DNA of 64,000 nt from an uncultured Pseudomonadales bacterium (GTDB lineage: Bacteria > Pseudomonadota > Gammaproteobacteria > Pseudomonadales > Azotimanducaceae), in contig OY282379.1 in assembly GCA_958295875.1 (NCBI GenBank), positions 1,054,001 to 1,118,000 of the forward strand, in the 5' to 3' direction. The position numbers and the translations under genes are program-made. Below, piece by piece: positions 1-9,900 of the stretch; the stretch's first letter is position 1; every line of letters begins with the position of its first letter. Under the pieces are notes generated by a model. The model was given only the letters and a program-made list of their open reading frames with translations, did no database searches and was not told the DNA's origin.

Positions 1-529
1 GCACGCGCCGCTTGGCGAAGTTAATCATCACCGTGCCATCGCTGCGCGTGCCGTCCCGCGTTGGGTCGCAGACGAAATCTGGCGCGTTCAACACCTCCCA
101 CACCGGTTTGCGCCCCGGGTTGTAGGCATCTGGCACGATGAACAGCGCGCGTCCGAACAGGGCATGCCACGCATACTCGGTATGCACCTCAATGGGCAGG
201 TAGTGCTCGGCGTCGGCGCCGACATGCAGGTGCGACACGAACGTCTCGGTGTCGTCCAAGTGCCGCTGCACCCGTCCCCAAAGCGCATCGAAGACGCTCG
301 GCCGGACCGGCTGATTCACCGCCCCCCAGTCGATGTGGGCCGATGAGCCCGGCTCTTCGACGATGAAGCGATCCTTCGGCGAGCGGCCCGTGCGCTGGCC
401 CGTCTCCACCACGAGGGCGCCGGTGGCAGCCAAGCGCCCCTCACCGCGCTGCACCGCCAGTTCGGCCAGCGTCGCCGGGCTTAGGTTGTGAAAAGTCGCC
501 TTCGAATGGGCGTCTAGGTCGAGCGCCAT
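1..529 (-). CDS. pckA: Phosphoenolpyruvate carboxykinase (ATP), N-terminal part
   Basis: ATP-dependent PEP carboxykinase converts oxaloacetate and ATP to phosphoenolpyruvate and CO2, the entry step of gluconeogenesis in the cytosol. I translated the reverse strand: it begins [15 protein letters not shown] and gives about 176 residues before the window edge, so the larger C-terminal part with the P-loop is missing. The diagnostic TGRSPKDRF motif lies at residues 52-60, followed by [10 protein letters not shown] and [16 protein letters not shown], as in the ATP-type family. The ATG at 527-529 has a GGAGG ribosome site at 541-545. In E. coli pckA also lies close to yrfG-hslR; the hslO gene found between them there is absent here. 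The family call is firm. Confidence 0.93.
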   Translation of the reverse strand, partial: MALDLDAHSKATFHNLSPATLAELAVQRGEGRLAATGALVVETGQRTGRSPKDRFIVEEPGSSAHIDWGAVNQPVRPSVFDALWGRVQRHLDDTETFVSHLHVGADAEHYLPIEVHTEYAWHALFGRALFIVPDAYNPGRKPVWEVLNAPDFVCDPTRDGTRSDGTVMINFAKRRV

Positions 530-540
530 GCTGCAAGGGG

Positions 541-565
541 CCTCCAAAAAGGTCGGCGGATGATA
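541..565 (-). promoter_or_regulatory. Predicted -10 box and RBS for pckA
   Basis: On the minus strand TATCAT (positions 565-560) fits a sigma-70 -10 box, and GGAGG (545-541) is the ribosome site. A start near 553 would give a leader of about 24 nt. No good -35 is visible, so activation by a regulator is possible. The rest of 566-694, between hslR and pckA, shows no gene. Confidence 0.4.
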
Positions 566-694
566 CACGAAGCGAGCGCCGGCTCGGCAGTTCGCCGCGC
601 CGGCGGGCATCGGCAGAACACCTTGCGCCGCAGTGCCGGCAGCTGGTTGAAGCGGGCTAGCTACCGCCACGCAGACACGCGGCCCGGCGGCCGG

Positions 695-1081
695 TCACGC
701 CCTGCCGTCGCCCTTCCACTCCTGCAGTTGCCGGCGCGCCTTCTTGGTGGGCCGGCCCTCGCGCAGAACGAGGCCCGAACGCGCCGCGCGCCGGGCGGCT
801 GCGGCCTCTTCGCGGCGAGCGACGGAAGCCGGCGTCTCCGTGTAGAGAAGCGCCGCGGCAGCCGCGTCGCCGCGGCGTTCCGACAGCGCCGTCACCTCGA
901 TGGCGAACTCTTGGTAGCCGCGCCGGATGGTGAGCGCATCGCCGCAGCGCACGTCCTTGGCGGCGCGCACACGGTCGCCGGCGACGCGCACATGGCCAGA
1001 CTGGATGGCCGCCTTGGCTTGCGAGCGGCTCTTGAAGAAGCGGGCGGCCCACAGCCACTTGTCGAGGCGCACGCCATCCAT
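695..1081 (-). CDS. hslR: Ribosome-associated heat-shock protein Hsp15
   Basis: Small S4-domain RNA-binding protein. In E. coli Hsp15 binds 50S subunits carrying blocked nascent chains with tRNA. The product is 128 residues, close to E. coli Hsp15 (133). The S4 domain occupies roughly residues 3-65, starting VRLDKWLWAARFFKSRSQAK, and a basic C-terminal tail ends in KKARRQLQEWKG. I chose the ATG at 1081 because it overlaps the TGA of the upstream yrfG gene (TGATG), a classic coupling arrangement; a longer reading from 1171 would only add residues unlike the family. The yrfG-hslR order is the same as in E. coli. Confidence 0.9.
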   Translation of the reverse strand: MDGVRLDKWLWAARFFKSRSQAKAAIQSGHVRVAGDRVRAAKDVRCGDALTIRRGYQEFAIEVTALSERRGDAAAAALLYTETPASVARREEAAAARRAARSGLVLREGRPTKKARRQLQEWKGDGRA

Positions 1082-1734
1082 CAATCCGGCATGATCTCCG
1101 CAAAGTGGTTGAACGCGGGGAACGGCAGCCCGCCGCGTGGCGGACGGCCCGAATCCGGCTGCGTCACGCACAGCAGATGGCGGATGCCGCTCGCCGCGGC
1201 GGTATGCAGCACGGCGGCGTTGTCGTCGATGAGGAGCGTTCGCTCGGGTTGGTATGCCTCGCGCTTGGCGAAGGCTGGCCAGAACGCGACATCCTCCTTC
1301 GGATAGCCGAAGTCGTGCGCGGAGAACCCGGCATCCAAGCGCGCGGTCAAGCGCACTTGATGATCCTTCACCGCAAGGCTTTTGGGATGCGCGTTGGTGA
1401 CGAGCACGGCGCGCCGGCCGGACGCCCGCACGGCGTCGATGAACGCCTCGGCGCCGCCGCGGTACGCCACCAAGCCGCCAAGTTCCTCATGCAGCGCCGC
1501 GATGTCCAAGCCGGTGTAGGCGGACCAGTACTCAACGCAGTAGAAATCCAAGGTTGGCGGGGCGTCCCGCATGTGCGCGTAGAGACGCTCCCGCGCCGCG
1601 TCCAAACCGATGTCGTGGGCCGCGGCGACGCGCGCCGGCAAGCGCTGATTCCACAACACGTTGTCGAAGTGCAGGTCGATCAACGTGCCGTCCATGTCGA
1701 GCAGCACGGTGTCGATGTCAGGCCACGCGAGCAT
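1081..1734 (-). CDS. yrfG: HAD-family phosphatase, YrfG-type (GMP/IMP nucleotidase)
   Basis: Haloacid dehalogenase-like hydrolase of 217 residues; the E. coli YrfG homologue dephosphorylates purine nucleotides. Motif I is DMDGTLIDLHFDN (residues 13-25, nucleophile and acid/base aspartates), motif II is the Thr in VLVTNAHPKS, and motif IV is LLIDDNAAVL. The gene is followed by hslR with a one-base stop/start overlap and lies back to back with nudE, the same partner set seen in Pseudomonas and E. coli. The ATG at 1734 sits about two bases from the transcript start predicted from the TATTAT box at 1748-1743, implying an essentially leaderless mRNA. Confidence 0.88.
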   Translation of the reverse strand: MLAWPDIDTVLLDMDGTLIDLHFDNVLWNQRLPARVAAAHDIGLDAARERLYAHMRDAPPTLDFYCVEYWSAYTGLDIAALHEELGGLVAYRGGAEAFIDAVRASGRRAVLVTNAHPKSLAVKDHQVRLTARLDAGFSAHDFGYPKEDVAFWPAFAKREAYQPERTLLIDDNAAVLHTAAASGIRHLLCVTQPDSGRPPRGGLPFPAFNHFAEIMPD

Positions 1735-1741
1735 CGCCGCC

Positions 1742-1748
1742 TATAATA
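1742..1748. promoter_or_regulatory. Symmetric -10 box serving yrfG and nudE
   Basis: The 19 bp between the two divergent ATGs contain TATAATA. Read forward, TATAAT (1742-1747) is a perfect -10 that would start nudE RNA at about 1754, its ATG. Read in reverse, TATTAT (1748-1743) would start yrfG RNA at about 1736, two bases before its ATG. Neither gene has a Shine-Dalgarno sequence in the gap. No strong -35 is visible on either side. Confidence 0.5.
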
Positions 1749-1753
1749 GCCAC

Positions 1754-2308
1754 ATGCCCCTGCCCCAGATACTCAAGGCGACGCGCATCGCCGAGAGCCG
1801 CTTCTTCCATGTCGAGGCGTTGGAATTGCGTTTTGCGAACGGCGTGCGCCGCACCTACGAACGGTTGCCGCCGCGCGGCCGCCAAGCGGTCATCGTGGTC
1901 GGCGTGACCGCCCGCGACGAAGTGGTGCTGGTGCGCGAGTACCTGGCGGGCCTGCACAAGTACGAGCTCGGCCTGCCGAAGGGCACCGTGGATGGCCCCG
2001 ACGAGACGTTCGCCGAAGCCGCCAACCGCGAGCTCAAGGAGGAAGCCGGGTTTGGCGCTGAACGCATCGAGTACTTGCGTGAACTCAGCGTCGCGCCCTC
2101 GCACATGGGCTTCACCGTGCATGCGCTGCTCGCGCGCGGGCTGTACCCAGAGCGGCTGCCCGGCGACGAGCCTGAACCCCCGGAGGTGCGCACCTGGCCG
2201 CTCGCCGACATCGACGATCTGTTCCTCTCCGGCGAGATCAGCGAGGCGCGTTCCCTAGCCGCCATACGCATCGCGCAAATCCATCTGGCGCGCGAGCGGA
2301 GCGCTTGA
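1754..2308 (+). CDS. nudE: ADP compounds hydrolase NudE
   Basis: Nudix hydrolase of 184 residues that cleaves ADP-ribose, NADH and related ADP compounds. The conserved core reads LVREYLAGLHKYELGLPKG, then the catalytic helix RELKEEAGF, then a DEPEPPEV segment typical of NudE. The spacing between the first Nudix glycine and glutamate is six residues (GTVDGPDE) rather than the usual five, a one-residue expansion compared with E. coli NudE. The ATG at 1754 matches the family N-terminus; an upstream reading from 1661 runs through the divergent gene and the promoter. The stop overlaps the cysQ start. The nudE-cysQ pairing next to a HAD gene is also seen in Pseudomonas. Confidence 0.9.
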   Translation: MPLPQILKATRIAESRFFHVEALELRFANGVRRTYERLPPRGRQAVIVVGVTARDEVVLVREYLAGLHKYELGLPKGTVDGPDETFAEAANRELKEEAGFGAERIEYLRELSVAPSHMGFTVHALLARGLYPERLPGDEPEPPEVRTWPLADIDDLFLSGEISEARSLAAIRIAQIHLARERSA

Positions 2309-3138
2309 TGGGCGGTGTGCCGCAAGCGCTGCAGGAGGGCCTGATCGCGGCTGTGCAGGAGGCCGGAGAGGCGATCCTCGCCATCTACGAGACAGATTTC
2401 TCGGTGACGGCGAAGGCGGACCAATCCCCGGTCACCGAAGCGGATTTGGCCGCCCATGCCGTCATCGTGGAGCACTTGCGAACGCTCAGCCCAGACATTC
2501 CAATCCTGTCGGAAGAGTCTGCGCCGCCACCCTTTTCGACGCGCCGCGGCTGGCCGCGCCACTGGCTCGTGGACCCGTTGGACGGCACCCGGGAGTTCGT
2601 CGGACGCAACGGCGACTTCACCGTGAACATCGCGCTCATTGAGGCCGGCCGGCCGGTGTTCGGCATCGTCGGCGCGCCGACCAAGCGGGAGACATTCGTC
2701 GGCGACGTGGCGAGCGGCACCGCTTACAAGGTGTCCGCCGCGGGGCGCCGCGCCATCCGCACCCGGCCGTTCGCCCGCGACACGCTCACCGTGGTGGCGA
2801 GCCGCAGCCACGGCGGCGCGCGCCAAGCGCGCTTTCTCGATGCCTTGGCGCAGAGCGCCGGCCGCGTCGAACAACGGGCGGTGGGCAGTTCGCTCAAGTT
2901 CTGCATCCTCGCCGAGGGCGAGGCGGACTTCTACCCGCGCTTAGGGCCCACCTCAGAGTGGGACATCGCCGCCGCCGAAGCGGTGCTCATCGCCGCTGGC
3001 GGCGCAGTGTGGGATCTCGACGGCGCGCCACTGCGCTACAACGCCGAGGAATCGCTGCTGAACCCGAATTTCTTCGCCGTGGGCGACCGCGGCTTTGCTT
3101 GGGATGAGTTCCGCCACGCGCTCGTGAACAGCGCTTAA
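2308..3138 (+). CDS. cysQ: 3'(2'),5'-bisphosphate nucleotidase CysQ
   Basis: Inositol-monophosphatase-fold enzyme that removes 3'-phosphoadenosine 5'-phosphate (PAP), a by-product of sulfate assimilation. It has 276 residues, close to E. coli CysQ (246). Metal-binding motifs are all visible: the glutamates in ILSEES, WLVDPLDGTREF, and SEWDIAAAEAVL near the C-terminus. The ATG at 2308 overlaps the nudE TGA (TGATG), so I prefer it to the TTG three bases upstream. Translational coupling with nudE is likely. Confidence 0.93.
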   Translation: MGGVPQALQEGLIAAVQEAGEAILAIYETDFSVTAKADQSPVTEADLAAHAVIVEHLRTLSPDIPILSEESAPPPFSTRRGWPRHWLVDPLDGTREFVGRNGDFTVNIALIEAGRPVFGIVGAPTKRETFVGDVASGTAYKVSAAGRRAIRTRPFARDTLTVVASRSHGGARQARFLDALAQSAGRVEQRAVGSSLKFCILAEGEADFYPRLGPTSEWDIAAAEAVLIAAGGAVWDLDGAPLRYNAEESLLNPNFFAVGDRGFAWDEFRHALVNSA

Positions 3139-3206
3139 GAAGGCTCGCGCAAGGCGTCTAAGAACGAACTCGCGCCGGGGCTTAGGAACGAAACGGAAGG
3201 TGTGGT

Positions 3207-3283
3207 CTCACTGGCCGGCTGCGTGAGTGCTTTCGCCCTGCCGAGGTTAGTAACACTGTTCGTAACTACAGGCGGCCAGTGAG
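3207..3283. repeat. Long inverted repeat between cysQ and pmbA
   Basis: CTCACTGGCCG (3207-3217) and CGGCCAGTGAG (3273-3283) are perfect 11-bp inverted arms around a 55-bp centre. Inside it, 3247-3265 is an imperfect palindrome (TTAGTAACA / TGTTCGTAA). The surrounding 393 bp (3139-3531) lie between convergent genes; 3290-3430 is strikingly AT-rich for this genome and holds no credible gene. There is no U-tract, so a simple terminator does not explain it. Confidence 0.5.
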
Positions 3284-3531
3284 GGCTTCAATATACCCAA
3301 GGCCGTTTCGGAAAAGTAGGCCGATGCCGCCAAGCACCGCGAAGAATCGACAATTTCTCTCTAATATCAAACGACTAAGCCAAAACAATCCATACTATCT
3401 TCACTTTCTCCACTCTTTTCCACCGCCAAGTGCCGCCTCTGAAACGAATCTGCAACGCTCTGCATACGTCGCCGCAACATCTTGCGGGAGCGAAGCCGCC
3501 GATTACGCCGCCGGCGCACCGGGCGAACGCT

Positions 3532-4878
3532 TCAAGTCGCCACCGTCATCTCGCGAATGAGCATCGAGCCGGCATGCACATTGCCGCGCCGGTCCACGTC
3601 ATCGCCGACGCCCACCACGCCCAACAGCATGTCGTTCAGGTTCGAGGCGATGGTGATCTCGCTGACCGGGAACGCCGGCTCGCCGCCCTCCACCCAGATG
3701 CCGGCGGCGCCGCGGGAGTAATCGCCGGTGACGAGATTCACCCCTTGGCCCATCAACTCGGTGACGACGAGGCCGGTGCCCATCTCCGCCATCAGCGCCT
3801 CCAAGGGCGATTTGTCGCACTCCACCACGAGATTGAACACGCCGCCAGCATTGCCGGTGGTGGCGAGCCCGAGCCGACGCGCCGAATATGAGCCCAGCAC
3901 ATAGCTCTCGAGGCGGCCGCGCTCCACGAAGGCCTTGGCAGAAGTGGCGACGCCTTCGCCATCGAAGCCGGCGCTGCCCAGCGCCTTCTGCAGGTGCGGC
4001 TGCTCCGCCAGCGTGATGAACGGCGCCGCCACGGCGCGCCCCAAGGCATCCAACAGGTAGGACGCGCGGCGGTACTGCGCACCGCCGCTGATGGCGCCGA
4101 ACAGGTGGCTCACCAGCCCCGCTGCCATGCGCGGGTTGAACAACACTGGCCAATTGCCCGTCTTGATGGGGCGTTTGCCGAGCCGCTGCACGGCGCGGCG
4201 CGCGGCTTCCTCGCCCACCTCGGCATGGTCATCGAGTTCCGCCGGGTCGCGCGCCACGGTGTACCAGTAGTCGCGCTCCATGCCGGCGCTGTCTTCGGCG
4301 ATGACGGAGCAACTCGCGCCGTGGCGCGTGGCGCTCACCGCGCCCACAAAGCCCAAGCTGTTGGCATAAACTTGGCAACTGTTCTGCGAGGAGGTCCGCA
4401 CGCCTTCAGAGTTGACGATGCGCGCATCAAAGCCGAGCGCCGCCGCCTCCATGCCAAGGGCCAGTTCCTGCAGCGCGTCCGCATCCACATCCCAAGGGTG
4501 ATGCAGATCCAACGGCGGCCACGCCGTCGCCAACCGATCCGCATCCGCAAGGCCGTTGCAGGGGTCTTCCTGAGTGTGGCGGGCGATGTCCATGGCCGCG
4601 CCCACCGTGGCGCGAATCGCCTCGCCGCTCGCTTCGGAAGTGCTCGCCGAGCCTTTGCGGGCGCCGTCGTAAACGGTGATGGCGAAGCCAACGTCGCGGT
4701 TGAACTCCACGGTCTCCAAGGCTTGTTGACGCACCCCCACAGAGAGCCCCTCGTCCTCTGTGATGGACGTTTCCGCGGCGCTGGCGCCGGCCTTGCGGGC
4801 TTCCTGCAGGATGTCTCCCGCGATGTCCGCAAGGGCGGCTTCCCGCTCCGCCAAGCCCTTGGCGCTTACCTTCCCCAT
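3532..4878 (-). CDS. pmbA: Metalloprotease subunit PmbA/TldE
   Basis: PmbA (TldE) pairs with TldD to form a cytosolic protease that in E. coli matures microcin B17 and degrades the CcdA antitoxin. The 448-residue product matches the E. coli protein along its length: VEFNRDVGFAITVYDGARKGSAS near the start, MERDYWYT in the middle, and MGTGLVVTELMGQGVN followed by TGDYSRGAAG near the C-terminus. PmbA lacks the HEXXXH zinc motif, as expected; that motif is in TldD at 5502-6956. The partner gene yjgA lies back to back, as in E. coli. Confidence 0.93.
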   Translation of the reverse strand: MGKVSAKGLAEREAALADIAGDILQEARKAGASAAETSITEDEGLSVGVRQQALETVEFNRDVGFAITVYDGARKGSASTSEASGEAIRATVGAAMDIARHTQEDPCNGLADADRLATAWPPLDLHHPWDVDADALQELALGMEAAALGFDARIVNSEGVRTSSQNSCQVYANSLGFVGAVSATRHGASCSVIAEDSAGMERDYWYTVARDPAELDDHAEVGEEAARRAVQRLGKRPIKTGNWPVLFNPRMAAGLVSHLFGAISGGAQYRRASYLLDALGRAVAAPFITLAEQPHLQKALGSAGFDGEGVATSAKAFVERGRLESYVLGSYSARRLGLATTGNAGGVFNLVVECDKSPLEALMAEMGTGLVVTELMGQGVNLVTGDYSRGAAGIWVEGGEPAFPVSEITIASNLNDMLLGVVGVGDDVDRRGNVHAGSMLIREMTVAT

Positions 4879-4885
4879 GCGTGGG

Positions 4886-4892
4886 TAGCATA
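4886..4892. promoter_or_regulatory. Overlapping -10 boxes for pmbA and yjgA
   Basis: Forward TAGCAT (4886-4891) predicts a start near 4898, next to a GTG at 4899. Reverse TATGCT (4892-4887) predicts a start near 4880, two bases before the pmbA ATG. This repeats the compact layout seen at 1742-1748. The boxes are weaker (4/6 matches), so confidence is limited. Confidence 0.35.
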
Positions 4893-4898
4893 GCCGAC

Positions 4899-5405
4899 GT
4901 GGGCGCCGAACCGGGGCCGGGGCCAGCGCGGCGCAGCAAGTCCGCCGCCAAGCGCGAGGCGTTGGCGGCGCAGCAACTCGGCGCCGCGCTGGCCAAGCTC
5001 GAACCGCGCCGGCGCGCCGACATCCCCATGAGCGCGACGTTGCAAGCGGCCCTCGATGCCTACCGGCGCTGTGCGGGCCGCGAAGCCAAGCGGCGGCAGA
5101 TGCAGTTCATTGGCCGCGTGATGCGCGACGAAGACTGTGAGGCCATCGCCGCCGGCCTCGCCCGCGTCACCAGCCTGACGCCGGCGGAACAAGGGCTGAA
5201 TCGCAAACTCGCGGCTTGGCGCGAGCGCTTGCTTGCAGACCCAGCAGCGCTGGGGGATTACCTCGCCAGCCACCCAAGCGCGGACGCGCAACGGCTGCGG
5301 CAACTCTTGCGACAAGCCGCGCGAGCCACCCACCCCGACACCCAAGCGCGCTTGGCCACGCGCCTGTTCCGGCTGCTGCGAGACGGCGAAACAGCGCAGG
5401 AATAA
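4899..5405 (+). CDS. yjgA: Ribosome-associated protein YjgA/DarA (DUF615)
   Basis: DUF615 protein that co-purifies with late 50S assembly intermediates in E. coli. From the GTG at 4899 it is 168 residues; a GTG at 4881 is also in frame but would lie upstream of the predicted -10 box. The family signature is REAKRRQMQFIGRVMRDED at about residues 63-81, followed by an arginine-rich helix pair containing HPSADAQRLRQLLRQA. The N-terminal arm is basic and alanine-rich instead of acidic as in E. coli. Divergent placement beside pmbA is the usual context. Confidence 0.85.
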   Translation: MGAEPGPGPARRSKSAAKREALAAQQLGAALAKLEPRRRADIPMSATLQAALDAYRRCAGREAKRRQMQFIGRVMRDEDCEAIAAGLARVTSLTPAEQGLNRKLAAWRERLLADPAALGDYLASHPSADAQRLRQLLRQAARATHPDTQARLATRLFRLLRDGETAQE

Positions 5406-5501
5406 ATCGCTTTGCGGAAGCGCGATGCATCGGCCCCTTAAGCCGGAGCACGCGATGCACGGCGCGGCTGCTGGACCTCCGAGCGCCGGCCGCAACCAGC
5501 G

Positions 5502-6956
5502 TCAAGCGCTCGTGCCGCCCACCGTGATGCTGTCCACCTTCAACGTGGGCTGGCCGACGCCGACCACCACCGTCTGCCCGTCTTTGCCGCAGTTGCCAAC
5601 GCCGCTGTCCAATTGCAGATCGTTGCCGACCATCGACACCCGCGTCATCGCCTCGGGGCCGCTGCCGATCAAGGTGGCGCCGCGAATCGGGGCGGTGAGC
5701 TTGCCGCGCTCGATGCGGTACGCCTCGGTGGCCGAGAACACGAAGCGTCCGGAGGTGATGTCCACTTGCCCGCCGCCAAAATTGACGGCATAGACGCCGT
5801 TGGCAACGCTGGCGATGATCTCTTCCGGGTGCGCTTCCCCCGCTTCGAGGAACGTGTTGGTCATGCGCGGCATGGGCAGGTGGGAATAGGATTGGCGCCG
5901 CCCATTGCCCGTCGGCGGCGCGTTCATCAGGCGGGCGTTCAGCTTGTCTTGCATGTAGCCCTTCAAGATGCCGCGCTCAATGAGCACGGTGCGCTGGCCG
6001 GGCGTGCCTTCGTCATCGAGGGTGAGGGAGCCGCGTCGGTTCGGCAGGGTGGCGTCGTCGATGACGGTACACGCCTCCGAAGCCACGCGCTCGCCGATGC
6101 GGCCGGAGAACGCCGAGGTGCCCTTGCGGTTGAAATCGCCTTCAAGGCCGTGCCCCACCGCTTCGTGCAGCAACACGCCCGGCCAACCCGGCCCCAACAC
6201 CACTGGCATGGAGCCGGCCGGCGCATCCACCGCGTCGAGGTTGGCAAGCGCTTGGCGCACCGCTTCGCGGGCAAACTCTTCGGCGCGCCCGGCGGCGTCC
6301 GCGCCCAAGATCCAAGCCAAGTCGTGACGCCCGCCGCCGCCGTCGAAGCCGCGTTCGCGGCGGCCGTCGCGTTCGACGATGACGGACACGTCAAAGCGGC
6401 ACAGCGGGCGTTCGTCCGCCGCCAAGGTGCCGTCGCTGGCGGCCACCAAGTTCGTCTCGCAACTGGCGCCGATGCGGGCAGTCACTTCCTTGACGCGCGG
6501 GTCCAAGCCGCGCGCGAACGCGTCGATGCGCGACAGCAGCGCAACCTTCTGCGCCGCCGTCGAAGACCCGATGGGGTCTTCGCCGCGATAGCGCCGCTCC
6601 GGTTCCGCGCGCCGCCATGCCTGCACCGCGCCGTCGCCGCCGGCGCGGGCGATGCTGCGAGCGGCGTCCACCGCCTGCGTCAACGCCGGCAGGGTGATGT
6701 CGTCCGCGTACGCGAATCCGGTCTTCTCGCCGCTCACCGCGCGCACGCCGACGCCGCGATCCAAGCTGTGGTAGCCATCCTTGACGATGCTGTCCTCCAG
6801 CGTCCATGACTCGGCGCGTTGGCGCTGAAAGAAGAGTTCGCCGAAATCGATGCGATGGCTGGTCAAGCGGCCCAAGAGACGCTGCACGTCCGCCTCCGCG
6901 ATTCCGCCGCTCTCCCACAGCGCCCGCTCGGCTGCCTGCATCAATTCACTCATCAT
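5502..6956 (-). CDS. tldD: Metalloprotease TldD
   Basis: Catalytic subunit of the TldD/PmbA protease, 484 residues. The zinc motif [11 protein letters not shown] (HEXXXH) is present near residue 265, with [18 protein letters not shown] after it and [10 protein letters not shown] near the C-terminus, all typical of TldD. The start ATGATG at 6956 overlaps the stop of yhdP (TGA at 6955-6953), so the two genes are coupled, as in many gammaproteobacteria. Its partner pmbA is only about 600 bp further on, on the same strand but separated by the opposite-strand yjgA. The 96 bp after the stop hold no gene or clear terminator. Confidence 0.94.
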   Translation of the reverse strand: MMSELMQAAERALWESGGIAEADVQRLLGRLTSHRIDFGELFFQRQRAESWTLEDSIVKDGYHSLDRGVGVRAVSGEKTGFAYADDITLPALTQAVDAARSIARAGGDGAVQAWRRAEPERRYRGEDPIGSSTAAQKVALLSRIDAFARGLDPRVKEVTARIGASCETNLVAASDGTLAADERPLCRFDVSVIVERDGRRERGFDGGGGRHDLAWILGADAAGRAEEFAREAVRQALANLDAVDAPAGSMPVVLGPGWPGVLLHEAVGHGLEGDFNRKGTSAFSGRIGERVASEACTVIDDATLPNRRGSLTLDDEGTPGQRTVLIERGILKGYMQDKLNARLMNAPPTGNGRRQSYSHLPMPRMTNTFLEAGEAHPEEIIASVANGVYAVNFGGGQVDITSGRFVFSATEAYRIERGKLTAPIRGATLIGSGPEAMTRVSMVGNDLQLDSGVGNCGKDGQTVVVGVGQPTLKVDSITVGGTSA

Positions 6957-9900
6957 TGCCCCACTACTTTGCCCGCCGCTGGGGCCCGCTTCCTGGGCCC
7001 CGCCTCCGCCCCGCCGCTTGCCGCCGCCGGATCAAGGTCGCCGGAGAATAAACCAACCAGCTTGGGCTCCGGGTCATCGATCACGCCAGTCACCCGGTAG
7101 CGGGCGCTGGACAGTGCGGCGAGTTGGTTCTTGAACACCTGCTGGCCAAGCAACACGCCGGCTGCCGTGGCGGGATTGGTCGATGCGAGCCAGATGGCGT
7201 ACCACGGCAGGCTCGACGACAGCGGCAGCGTGACGATCATGTCGTTGTCCAAGCTGCCGTTGGCGAAATCCACGGTGCCGTAAATCTTGAACTCCGAACC
7301 CGGCCCCTCGATCAGCATCGGCTCCGCGAAGCGCAGCATGCCAGCGTCGAACACGGTGCGGGCGCGGATGGTGTCAAACCCGATGCCCTTGCCAAAGACA
7401 TCAGAGAAATCCAACTGCAGCCGGTGGGCGATCTTCGAGAAATTGAGCAGTGCGAGAAAACGCCCCCCGGGCGCTTCCCCGACGTCCAAGAACCGCCCAT
7501 CGTCCACAGTGAGGCGCATGTCGCCGGAGAGGTCGTGCAACTCGAAGTTGAGCGGCGAGCCGGGCCAGAACGCCTCGCCCTCGATGCGCACCGCGGCGCT
7601 TTCCACGCTGGTGCCGTAGCCCCACTGCGGCAGCACGTCCGCAAGGTCTCCGGCGACGACGCTGCCGCGAAACCAAGTGGCGTCCGTGTCCTTCGACCAC
7701 ACGACGCTTTCCGCCGCCACAATGTTCAAGCCCTTGATGTCGCCCTCGACGTCGATGAGGCGCAGTTCGCCGGCCGCCGGACGGACGTCGAAGCGCCACC
7801 TGCCGAAGTGCTCGCCAGCCAGCAACACCTGCCCGATTGTCACATCCATCGCGGGGATGCGATCCATGAGCGCCACGTCAAGCGGATCCGCGTCTTCGTC
7901 GCCGTCGGGCAGCCGCACATGCGCCAAGTTCACTTGCATGGCGGCATCCCCTTGCCTAGCGATCTGGCCGGCCACCGCCTCGCTCTCCACGTCGAGATCG
8001 AACCAGTCCGGCGCGAACACTCCGTTCAGCCGCATGTCCGGCAGCGCGAGCGATTGGAGGTGGAGGCTGCCGATGGTGAAGTCATGCAGGCGCCAAACCG
8101 CCAAGGCGTGCGATTCGAAGTTCTCCAAATCTTCCATGTCGGCGAAGTGCAGCGCGCCGATGCGGCCAGTCACGGTGACGCCTGAGCGGGCGGCCGTCGG
8201 CGCCGGCGCACCGACGCCGATGGCGCCGCGCAACACGTCGCCTTCGAGCACATGGAGCCAGCCGGCGAGCCCCCCTTCCTGAAACTCCACCCGCGTGTAG
8301 TCGTCGCTGAAGGTGAGCGTCGCGCGCAACGGACGCGGCAGGTTCGCCGGTTTGCCGAGCGGCGCTGGCAAGGCCAACCCGAGCCCCACGCCGTCGGTCG
8401 CCACCATCAGTTCCGGCGGGCGCTCGGAGGCAGGGAAAACGGACAGCTTGGCATCGAAGCCGAACGCGCCCGCAGCGCGCGCGAAGCCGGCGGCGCGAGT
8501 GCCGACGAGGTCAAAGACGTCGTCCACGCCGGCCCTGCCGCGCACCGTGAAGTCCACGGTGCCATCGTTCGACACGGCGGACACGGCGACCGGGGCGTCG
8601 AACAGCGTACCTTGCAGCGCATCGGCGACGAGATGGTGCGGGGAGTGGAATCGCGCTTGGCCGCGCAAGTCCGCAAAGCGCAGGCCCACATCCGCAAAGT
8701 CCAGCTCCGTGCCGGCGAGATCGAAGGTGAGGTCTACCTGCGCCCCTTCCAGCCCGCTCTTGCGTCGCGCCAGCGCCAAGGCCGCAGTGTCGGCGGCTTC
8801 GGCTGCTCCTTCCGGCGGGGCGGAGCCTTGCGATGCCGCCGCGCCGAGCCCAATGCCCCCCAACGGCACGCGCAGGCGTCCATCCACCTCGATGGGGCCG
8901 ACGCCACGCCAACATTCACACACATACGGCGCGAAGGCGGCCGTGGGGGTGCCATGCACGAAATCCAACGCTTGCTGCGCGTCAACCCGCGTGCGGCCGC
9001 GCACATCCGCGTGGCTCGCGCCGGCGGGCGCATGGACGGACATGTCCTCGAACGCGGCGCCGGCCGCCACGCCGCGGAAGCCCGAAGCCAGAACAGCCGT
9101 GCCGCTGACCCGCAGCTCGCCGTCGAGGCGCTCCGCCACCGGCCAAGCTGGGTGATACGCGAGCGCTCCATCGGCCACGCGGCCGGCCAACTCCAGGCGC
9201 CGCATCGGCAACCCCGGCACCGAGCGGGTGTGGCCGTGATAGAGGATCGCGGCGGCATCGAGCCGCCCCGCCACCAAGCTCGCATCCAGCCACGGCTTCA
9301 GCCCGCCGGGCAGTTTGCGCGGCATGTAGCGCTTGGCGTCGTCCACTTGCACGGCGTCCACCGCAGCGGCCACCGCAAGCCGTCCCTCCAGCGCATCCCG
9401 CGGGCGCGTCAAGCCGATGGCTACCGCCGAACGCGCCGCGCCCAGCTCGGTCTCCAACTGCCCGCGCAAGCCGAGGTAGCTCGGGCTGAACCAAGCGGTG
9501 ACGACGCCGGCGGCACGGTCATAAGGCCAGGTGCGCTCGAAGTGGTCCGGCAGCGCGGCGTGCGCGGCGTGGCTCTCGAACTCCATGCGCGCCGCCTGCG
9601 GATGCCCCCATAGCTGCCCGTTCGCGTTGTGGAACTCCGGAATGCCGCGATAGCTTTTTGTGGTGGCGCCCTCGATCCTCGCGGAATACGCGACGCCGAC
9701 GCCGTCGAGATGCAGCCGCATCTGCCGCAGGTTGCCCTGCGCGCCCACGCCGTCGAACCATCGCCCCACCGCGCCGTCCGCGCCCAAGGCCGCGATGAGA
9801 AACCCGCTCCAAGCGCCGAGGTCCAGCTCTGCCGTCCACAGCGTCAACGCCCCGCCAACGTTGCCAACAAAGTCCAGCGCCGGCGGCAGCAGCATGGCGC

